In this document: piece after piece, positions 58,249-64,000 of the stretch
Layout of the letters: each line of letters opens with the position of its first letter
Position numbering within the stretch: position 1 is the stretch's first letter
Assembly (NCBI RefSeq): GCF_026003995.1
Contig: NZ_BPIG01000001.1
Location: 937,194-1,001,193, forward strand
Direction: 5' to 3'
Length of the DNA stretch: 64,000 nucleotides
Origin: Tepidiforma sp.
GTDB taxonomy: Bacteria > Chloroflexota > Dehalococcoidia > Tepidiformales > Tepidiformaceae
Program-made: the position numbers and the translations under genes
Notes under the pieces: model-generated
The model's input: the letters and a program-made list of their open reading frames with translations, nothing else
The model's database searches: none
What the model was told of the DNA's origin: nothing

Positions 58249-58923
58249 TTACTCCGTGGGGCGCTCGCGCTGAGCGGTGAATTCGGCGGCGGCCTCGGCA
58301 GCGGGACGCGGCGGGCGGCCGGTGATGGGAGGGACCTCGATGGGGATGGCGCGGCCGGCCGGGTCGCGCACGTAGTGGGCTTCGAAGCGGCCGAGGATCT
58401 CGGCCGGGGTGAGCGCGTCCCACGCGAGGTCTTCGGCGATGGCGCGGTCGGCGGTGACGGTCAGGATCGGCCGCTGGGCGAGGGTGCCATCGGGTTCGGA
58501 AAAGGTGGTGTACACGTCGACGCGCACGGTGCCGAGGCGGAGGTTTGGGACATCGTACAGCATCATGTCGAGCAGCCTTGCGGCGATGGCGATCGCCTCG
58601 TCGAGGGGGGAGGTGACCTGGACGCGGCGGCCGCCTTCGGTGCGGAATTCGCCCTCTGCGGAGGCGGAGAGAGTCGCGCCGTCGGGTTCGACGGCGACGA
58701 GCTGGGCGGACTGGACGCCAGCCCAGGTGCCGGGATGGATGCCTTTCGGGGGCCTGGCGCGGCGCCAGGCGTTCAGGGCTTCTTCGATCAGGGCGCCGAT
58801 GATGTCGGTGTCGCCGGAGGCGACGCGGCGGCGCCAGGCGCGGTGCTGGAGCATCTCGGTGGTGACGGCCCAGCCGACGACGAGGAAGATGGCGCCGACG
58901 ATGAGCATGCCGAGGAGGATCAC
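58249..58923 (-). CDS. Conserved hypothetical single-pass membrane protein
   Basis: 224 residues. One N-terminal membrane helix (GMLIVGAIFLVVGWAVTTEM), then a mixed alpha/beta region with no motif I recognise (LVAVEPDGATLSASAEGEFR, LGTVRVDVYTTFSEPDGT). It begins with ATGA overlap on aroE and ends two bases before aroC, so it is embedded in the shikimate genes; this is probably operon layout and not a pathway role. The soluble part likely faces the cytoplasm because the helix is at the very N-terminus and is followed by Arg residues. Confidence 0.75.
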   Translation of the reverse strand: MILLGMLIVGAIFLVVGWAVTTEMLQHRAWRRRVASGDTDIIGALIEEALNAWRRARPPKGIHPGTWAGVQSAQLVAVEPDGATLSASAEGEFRTEGGRRVQVTSPLDEAIAIAARLLDMMLYDVPNLRLGTVRVDVYTTFSEPDGTLAQRPILTVTADRAIAEDLAWDALTPAEILGRFEAHYVRDPAGRAIPIEVPPITGRPPRPAAEAAAEFTAQRERPTE

Positions 58924-59762
58924 CGGGCGGCGCCCTCCCGGCGGGCGAGTTCGTTTTCCGCGGCGCGGACCATGACGTCGACGGGCGCGGGCAGGCCGGT
59001 CCAGAGTTCGAAGGCGAGCGCGCCCTGGTAGATGAGCATGGGGAGGCCGCCGAGGGTGCGCAGTCCCCGGGCCGCGGCCGCGCGGAGGAGCGGCGTCACG
59101 CGGGGGGCGTAGACGATATCAACGACGAGGAGGCCGGAGCCGGCGGAATCGAGCGGGCAGGGGAGGCCCTCAGGGTCGGGGCCGCCTTTCATGCCGACGG
59201 TGGTGCAGTTCACGAGGCAATCGTAGCCGGCGAGCGGCGGCAGGTCGGCGAGGGCGCGCGCTGGCGCGCCGAGGTCGCGGGCCAGGACAGCGGCGCGCTC
59301 GGGCGTCCGGTTCCAGATGTCGACCGCGGCAGCGCGCGCTTCGAGCAGGGCGAGGGCGATTCCGCGGGCCGCGCCGCCTGCACCGAGGAGGAGGAAGGCT
59401 CGGCCCCCGGGCTCGAAGAAGGCCTCCTGGCGGAGCGCGGCGACGAAGCCCGGACCGTCGGTGTTGAAGCCGAAGAGGCGGCCGTCGCGGTTGACGATGG
59501 TGTTGACGGCGCCGGCCCGGGCCGCGAGCCCGCCGACCTCGTCGAGGAGCGGGATGACGTGCTCTTTGTGCGGCACGGTGACGTTCGCACCGAGAACGTC
59601 CGGGGCGCGGAGGGCGGCAACGCGCGCCGGGAGGTCGGGCAGCGGCGTCTCCCACCGTTCGTAGACGACGTCGAGGCCGGAGTGGGCGAAGGCCGCCTGC
59701 TGGAAGACCGGCGAGAGGCTGTGGCCGACGGGGTAGCCGATGATGCCGGCGCGGCGGGTCAT
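58920..59762 (-). CDS. aroE: Shikimate dehydrogenase
   Basis: 280 residues. Reduces 3-dehydroshikimate with NADPH. GIIGYPVGHSLSPVFQQAAF, GANVTVPHKEHV with the catalytic Lys, GAVNTIVN, GFNTDGPGF with the catalytic Asp, LLLGAGGAARGIALALLEAR (nucleotide fold) and the cofactor motif NRTPERA are present. Start ATG 59762 overlaps the mltG stop (ATGA). Length is typical. Confidence 0.96.
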   Translation of the reverse strand: MTRRAGIIGYPVGHSLSPVFQQAAFAHSGLDVVYERWETPLPDLPARVAALRAPDVLGANVTVPHKEHVIPLLDEVGGLAARAGAVNTIVNRDGRLFGFNTDGPGFVAALRQEAFFEPGGRAFLLLGAGGAARGIALALLEARAAAVDIWNRTPERAAVLARDLGAPARALADLPPLAGYDCLVNCTTVGMKGGPDPEGLPCPLDSAGSGLLVVDIVYAPRVTPLLRAAAARGLRTLGGLPMLIYQGALAFELWTGLPAPVDVMVRAAENELARREGAAR

Positions 59763-60850
59763 GGCGCCCCGTAGAGCGCGATGTTGCGCTCGTGCTCGGC
59801 GAAGGTGACGGCGAAGACGTGGGAACCATCGCCCTTCTTCGCATCGGCGACGAAATAGTAGTAGTCGGTATCGGCCGGGTAGGCGACGGCTTCGATGGAC
59901 GCGAGGCCGGGGCAGGCGATGGGGCCGGGCGGCAGGCCCGGGAAGAGGCGGGTGTTGTAGGGCGAGGGGTTCTCGAGGTCGACGATGGTGAGGTCTTTCT
60001 TCCACCAGCCGTAGCGCTGGACGGAGGCGGCGTCGAGGGCGACCGCGAACTGGACGGTCGGGTCGGCGCCGAGCCGGTCGCCGGCAGCGAGGCGGTTGTA
60101 GAAGACGCCGGCGATGAGGGGGCGCTCGGCCGGGAGAACGGCTTCGCGCTCGACGATGGAGGCGAGGGTGAGCGCCTGGTGGGGGTTGAGGCCGCGGGCG
60201 GCAGCGGCGGCGCGGAGCTCCGGGGTGAAGCGCTCGTCGAGCGTGCGAATCATGTAGGCGACGAGGTCATCCATCGTCGAGCCGACCGGCATGATGTAGG
60301 TATCCGGGAAGAGGTAGCCCTGCAGGTCGGCGCCGGGCGGGAGGTATTCGGCGAGGCCGGGCGGGAGCTTGGCGCGGGCGACCGCCGCGAGGAATTCGTC
60401 TCGGGGGCCGAAGCCCGCCTGCTCGGCGAGGACGGCCATCTCTTCGATGCGGAGGCCTTCGGGGAACGTGACCCGCAGGACCGGCACGGCTTCCTTCACG
60501 GTGAGGAGGTGGAGGACCGTGAGGGCGCTGGCGCCGCGGGGCAGGAGGTAGTCGCCGGCGCTGAGGCTGCCCTGGAGGCCGGTGAGGCGGGCGAGGAGTT
60601 CGAACTGCCGGCCGGAGCGGATGATGCCGAGCTCCTCGAGGCGGCGCCCGACCTCGCCGGCCGAAGAGCCGCGCTCGAGCGTAAAGGCGACAGGGCTCGC
60701 GTCGGCGGCAGGTGCGCTGGCCGACGCCGGCGCGGGGAGATTGCCGCGGACGGCCGCCGGGGTGCCGGCGACGAGCCACGCGGCCAGGAGGGCGACCAAG
60801 ACGGCGAGGGCGAGGCCGGCGGCGGCGAACGGCGTGATGGGGCTGCGCAT
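59759..60850 (-). CDS. mltG: Endolytic murein transglycosylase MltG
   Basis: 363 residues with an N-terminal membrane helix (AAGLALAVLVALLAAWLVAG), a LysM-like domain (AFTLERGSSAGEVGRRLEEL) and the YceG catalytic domain. The catalytic Glu is in LASIVEREA, and SPYNTRLFPGLPPGPIACPG is the second signature. The enzyme cuts growing glycan strands to set their length, on the outer face of the membrane, which implies a peptidoglycan-containing wall or a remnant. It shares a base with ruvX (TGATG); the mltG-ruvX pairing is common in bacteria. Confidence 0.95.
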   Translation of the reverse strand: MRSPITPFAAAGLALAVLVALLAAWLVAGTPAAVRGNLPAPASASAPAADASPVAFTLERGSSAGEVGRRLEELGIIRSGRQFELLARLTGLQGSLSAGDYLLPRGASALTVLHLLTVKEAVPVLRVTFPEGLRIEEMAVLAEQAGFGPRDEFLAAVARAKLPPGLAEYLPPGADLQGYLFPDTYIMPVGSTMDDLVAYMIRTLDERFTPELRAAAAARGLNPHQALTLASIVEREAVLPAERPLIAGVFYNRLAAGDRLGADPTVQFAVALDAASVQRYGWWKKDLTIVDLENPSPYNTRLFPGLPPGPIACPGLASIEAVAYPADTDYYYFVADAKKGDGSHVFAVTFAEHERNIALYGAP

Positions 60851-61287
60851 CAGGCGGCACCCCGGCGGGCATCGAGCTCGGCCTGGAGCAGCAGCGCGGC
60901 GGCCAGCGAATCGAGAGTGCCGTCGCGGCGGCGGGCGGCCGAGGGGGCCTGGCGCGCGGCCTGGGCGCTCGTCAGCCGCTCATCGGCGGTGCGGACGGGC
61001 ACGGCGACGGCCTGGCGGAGGTCTGCGACGAACGCTTCGACGGCGCGCGCCTGGGGGCCGCGCTCGCCGGAGAGGGAGAGCGGGAGGCCGACGATGATTT
61101 CGCGGACGCCTTCGGCGGCGACGATGTCCGCGATGGCCCGGAGGGCCGCGGCGCGGTCGCGGCCGGGGATGGCCGGCCGGGGATGGGCGAGCATGCCGAG
61201 CTCATCGGAGACGGCGACGCCGATGCGGGCGTCGCCGGGGTCGAGCGCGAGGATCCGGGCGGGAGCGGCGGGGGATGGTTCGTTCAT
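60850..61287 (-). CDS. ruvX: Holliday junction resolvase RuvX (YqgF family)
   Basis: 145-residue RNase H-fold protein. ILALDPGDARIGVAVSDELG (first catalytic Asp; the usual DxGxxRIGVAxSD), EIIVGLPLSLSGERGPQARA (second acid region), and VRTADERLTSAQA (third) match. The family is linked to Holliday junction resolution and to 16S rRNA 5'-end processing. ATG overlaps the stop of the upstream membrane protein gene. Confidence 0.95.
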   Translation of the reverse strand: MNEPSPAAPARILALDPGDARIGVAVSDELGMLAHPRPAIPGRDRAAALRAIADIVAAEGVREIIVGLPLSLSGERGPQARAVEAFVADLRQAVAVPVRTADERLTSAQAARQAPSAARRRDGTLDSLAAALLLQAELDARRGAA

Positions 61288-62807
61288 TCGCGGGAGGGCG
61301 AGGCGGCGCCACCTGCCTCTGGGGGTGCGGCGAGCCGTACATCGAGGCGGAACCCGAAGCGGGGCAGGAAGGGCGCCCAGCCGGGGACGACGCGCACGTC
61401 AGCTTCTTCAATAGCATACCGCTCCCGGAGAATCGACTTCGCTTCGGAGGGGCGTTTGCCGCGGACGGCGTGCTCGACGGCGCCGGCGGTGACGCCCCGG
61501 GCGAATTCGGCGCTGATGCGGAGACTGGCGGTGAACGCGTCGGCGTCGGGGGCGTACTGGCTCGCCCCGGTTTCGACGGCGCGGACCGACCCGGGGAGGA
61601 AATCGCCTTCGTCGCCGCCGGGCACGAGGACGCGGCGGGCGAAGGCTTCGAGCACAGCCGAGGGAATGGCGAGGGCGGTGACGTCGACGGTCACATCGAG
61701 GAGCAGGACCGGCGAGGGGGTGCCGATGGGCGGGCGGGGCGTGCCGAGGGCCGTCTTCGCGGTTGCGGTGCGGAGGAAGACTGCCTCGTGGGGGCGGGCC
61801 GCCGCGAGGTCGGCACGGACCTCGTCCGAGTCGGCGAGGGAGGCGGCGAGCTGGCGGATGGCGATGACGTCGGACTCGGAAGGCGAGGGACGGGGTTCGC
61901 TGGTGCCGCCGGCTGCCGGTTCGGGGTTGGTGACCCGGAGGAAGCGGTAGCGCTCGTCGAACCAGCCGGTGATGGTGTTCGCGGGGAGGTTGTGGCGCTC
62001 GCCGGGCTGGCGGGCGATGACGGTCGCGGTGGCCGTTCCGCTGCGGGGCACGGTGACATCGGCTTCGAGTTCGAAGTCGAGAAAGTCCGGGCCGCCGAGG
62101 AGGGCGGTGCCGGCAACGACGACGACGTCGGCCCCGGTGGGGTTGGTGATGACGACCGGGGCGCGGGCGTAGCCGACGCCGACGCGGACCGAGCCGGTCG
62201 CCGGGACGGCGAGCGTATAGGAGCGGGTCGCGGAGACGGCGACCGCCGGCAGACGCCCCGCTTCGAGGTCGGGCGCAGCGAGGTCGCGGACGACCGTGAC
62301 GGTGACGGTCTCGGCGAGCGTTTCGGAGGGCGGGTAGGCGACGACCGTGCCGGAGGGCGCCATGGTGAGGAGGAGGAAGAGCGCCGCGGCGGCGATGCCG
62401 GCGATGACAGCGACCTGGACGAAGCGGCCGATGGCCGGGGCGACGAAGGAGAGCGGCCCGAGGCGGACGACGTACTTCCCGCCGGCGTCCCAGCGGACCT
62501 GGTGGGGGCGGCGGGCGACGGGGATGCCGGCCTGGCGGGCGCGGTCGGCGAGAGCGCGGGAGCGGGTGGCGACGGCGATGACCCGGCCGGTCTCCTCGGC
62601 GTGGCGGAGGAGGCGGCGCATGCCGAGCTCGGTGGTGAGCTGGCGGTTGCCATCGGGGGCGTGGATGACGACGGCCCAGGACGGGGCAGTATCGAGGCGG
62701 CCGCAGATGGCGGCGATGTCCTCGGTGCGGTCGATGAGGACGACGGCGGCGAGGCTCTCGGCGGGGTCGGCTGGCGGGACGTCCGGCGGGGGTGGTGCGT
62801 TCGTCAG
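61284..62807 (-). CDS. Baseplate-J-like membrane protein, probable CTG start
   Basis: About 507 residues. The first 110 residues form a cytoplasmic Rossmann-like part (AAVVLIDRTEDIAAICGRLD, IAVATRSRALADRARQAGIP), then one membrane helix (VAVIAGIAAAALFLLLTMA), then an outer region with YTLAVPATGSVRVG, VVITNPTGADVVVVAGTALL and NLPANTI blocks like those labelled baseplate J/gp47 in Chloroflexota. From the alaS stop onward the only start with a ribosome-binding site is CTG 62807 (GGGAGG, seven bases away); ATG 62621 would remove 62 well-formed residues. There are no phage genes nearby, so this is a chromosomal envelope protein of unknown role. Confidence 0.7.
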   Translation of the reverse strand: MTNAPPPPDVPPADPAESLAAVVLIDRTEDIAAICGRLDTAPSWAVVIHAPDGNRQLTTELGMRRLLRHAEETGRVIAVATRSRALADRARQAGIPVARRPHQVRWDAGGKYVVRLGPLSFVAPAIGRFVQVAVIAGIAAAALFLLLTMAPSGTVVAYPPSETLAETVTVTVVRDLAAPDLEAGRLPAVAVSATRSYTLAVPATGSVRVGVGYARAPVVITNPTGADVVVVAGTALLGGPDFLDFELEADVTVPRSGTATATVIARQPGERHNLPANTITGWFDERYRFLRVTNPEPAAGGTSEPRPSPSESDVIAIRQLAASLADSDEVRADLAAARPHEAVFLRTATAKTALGTPRPPIGTPSPVLLLDVTVDVTALAIPSAVLEAFARRVLVPGGDEGDFLPGSVRAVETGASQYAPDADAFTASLRISAEFARGVTAGAVEHAVRGKRPSEAKSILRERYAIEEADVRVVPGWAPFLPRFGFRLDVRLAAPPEAGGAASPSRE

Positions 62808-62843
62808 CGTGCGGCCTCCCTTCGGTGAACGGCGGACCGGCGG

Positions 62844-64000
62844 TTACCCGGAGAGCGCCTCCATTCCGAGCCGCTCGCCCTCGGCGAGGGCGGCATCGAT
62901 GCGGGCCGGGTCTTTGGCGCCGGCCTGGGCGAGGTCGGGCCGGCCGCCGCCGCCGCCGCCGGCGGCCTGGGCGACGGCGCGGATGATGGTGCCGGCGTGG
63001 ACGCCGCGGGCCACGAGGTCGGGCGTGGCGGCGGCGAGGAAGGCGGGCCGGCCCTCGAGGTCGGCGCCGAGGATGACGAGGGCGGACTTGAGCCGGCCGC
63101 GGACGCGGTCGGCGATATCGCGGAGGACGTCCTGGCTGAGGGCATCGACGCGTGCGACGACGAGCCGGGCGTCGCCGACCGGCCGCGCGGAGGCGACGAG
63201 CCCCTCGGCAATGGCGGCGGCCTGGACGCGGGCGAGCTGTTCGGCCTGCTTGCGGAGGCGTTCGAGCTCGGACTGGAGGGCGTCGATGCGGTCTTCCAGC
63301 TCGGCGGGCGAGGTGTTGAGCCGGTCGGCGAGGCGGTAGAGGCGCTCCTGCTGCTCGAGGAGGTAGGCCTCGGCAGCGCGGCCGGTGACGGCTTCGATGC
63401 GGCGGGTGCCGGCGGCGACGGCACCTTCGCGGATGATGTGGATGAAGCCGATTTCGCCGGTGTGGTGGACGTGGGTGCCGCCGCAGAGTTCGGCGCTGAA
63501 GACGTGGCCGTCATCGCGGATTTCGACGACACGGACTTCGCTGCCGTACTTGTCGCCGAAGAAGGCGAGCGCGCCGGCTTCGATGGCCTGGCGGTAGCCG
63601 GTGGTGCGCCACTGGACTTCGAGGTCGTGGCGGACTTTTTCGTTGGCGAGCTGCTGGACCTCGGCGAGGGCTTCGCGGGGCGTCTGTTCGAGGTGGGTGA
63701 AGTCGAACCGGAGCCGCTCGGGGGAGACGAGCGAGCCCTGCTGGCGGACGTGGGTGCCGAGGATGGCGCGGAGGGCGGCGTGGAGGATGTGCGTGCCGGT
63801 GTGGTTCCGGGCAGCGCCGCGCCGCCAGTGGAGGTCGACCGAAGCGGCGGCGCGCTGGCTGGCACGAATCTCCCCTTCCGTAACCCGGCCGCGGTGGACG
63901 ATGGCGCCGCCGGCGGCCTGGGTGTCTTCGACGAGGAAGACGCCGGTGGGGGTGACGATGTTCCCGCGGTCGCCGAGCTGGCCGCCGCCTTCGGGGTAGA
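62844..64000 (-). CDS. alaS: Alanyl-tRNA synthetase, C-terminal part
   Basis: The gene runs off the right edge; about 385 C-terminal residues are present. The editing-domain entry YPEGGGQLGDRGNIVTPTGV, the zinc/editing site HTGTHILHAALRAIL with a later CGGTHVH-type motif, and a Gly-rich DHHA1 domain (GGGGGGRPDLAQAGA) are seen. The enzyme charges tRNA-Ala and clears mischarged Ser and Gly. It ends in TAA at 62844-62846, 36 bases before the CTG start of the next gene. The missing N-terminal half would hold the class II catalytic core. Confidence 0.95.
   Translation of the reverse strand, partial: YPEGGGQLGDRGNIVTPTGVFLVEDTQAAGGAIVHRGRVTEGEIRASQRAAASVDLHWRRGAARNHTGTHILHAALRAILGTHVRQQGSLVSPERLRFDFTHLEQTPREALAEVQQLANEKVRHDLEVQWRTTGYRQAIEAGALAFFGDKYGSEVRVVEIRDDGHVFSAELCGGTHVHHTGEIGFIHIIREGAVAAGTRRIEAVTGRAAEAYLLEQQERLYRLADRLNTSPAELEDRIDALQSELERLRKQAEQLARVQAAAIAEGLVASARPVGDARLVVARVDALSQDVLRDIADRVRGRLKSALVILGADLEGRPAFLAAATPDLVARGVHAGTIIRAVAQAAGGGGGGRPDLAQAGAKDPARIDAALAEGERLGMEALSG

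Noticed and set aside
61284..62807. Prophage or phage-tail-like injection system because of the baseplate-J-like protein
   Set aside because: No sheath, tube, spike or other phage genes nearby; the gene sits in a housekeeping operon with alaS, ruvX and mltG and has a membrane helix.

Overview
The window is a GC-rich (about 70% by eye), gene-dense bacterial chromosome segment. Most genes overlap by 1-4 bases (ATGA, GTGA and TGATG junctions). Several promoters sit 6-8 bases upstream of the start codon, which points to leaderless mRNAs. A fused AroK-AroB protein, a baseplate-J-like membrane protein, a fused ChlI-ChlD chelatase subunit, urease and many acyl-CoA genes fit a Chloroflexota bacterium, perhaps a Tepidiforma-like thermophile of the Dehalococcoidia. 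This is inference from gene content; the complete 16S gene in the window would settle it.

Layout. 1-7.5 kb: end of a CaiB-type CoA-transferase, a FlgM-like protein, an ABC-2 exporter pair, an acyl-CoA dehydrogenase, DNA polymerase I, a dienelactone hydrolase and a small conserved protein. 7.5-17.2 kb (minus strand): a nitrogen unit, ureABCFGD followed by urtABCDE, joining urea import to urea hydrolysis. 17.3-19.5 kb: a second acyl-CoA dehydrogenase and a lower-GC lipoprotein with two related domains. 19.5-23.4 kb (minus): a three-subunit molybdenum hydroxylase of unknown substrate with a MoaD/ThiS-like protein. 23.5-27.4 kb: DUF2207 membrane protein, VOC protein, glycerophosphodiesterase, MBL hydrolase.

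27.5-48.7 kb (plus) is a cobamide region under two cobalamin riboswitches. The first precedes a corrinoid ABC importer (btuC, btuF, btuD) and late-pathway genes cobO, cobT, cobS, cbiB, cobD, cobQ and cobU. The second precedes cobN, a fused chlI-chlD, a second cobN with an N-terminal 2Fe-2S ferredoxin-like domain, and the cobalt transporter cbtB-cbtA. Both leaders carry the same downstream hairpin module. Together the genes cover corrinoid uptake, cobalt uptake and insertion, and nucleotide-loop assembly; most ring-building genes are not in the window.

48.7-54.1 kb (minus) is an rRNA operon: 16S, tRNA-Ile, tRNA-Ala, 23S, then initiator tRNA-fMet where 5S would be expected. Its promoter, processing stems and terminator are visible. 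54.1-64 kb (minus) is a housekeeping operon: alaS (partial), a baseplate-J-like membrane protein that seems to use a CTG start, ruvX, mltG, aroE, an unknown membrane protein, aroC, aroK-aroB and tgt. The tgt reading frame appears to contain four single-base insertions relative to its family.
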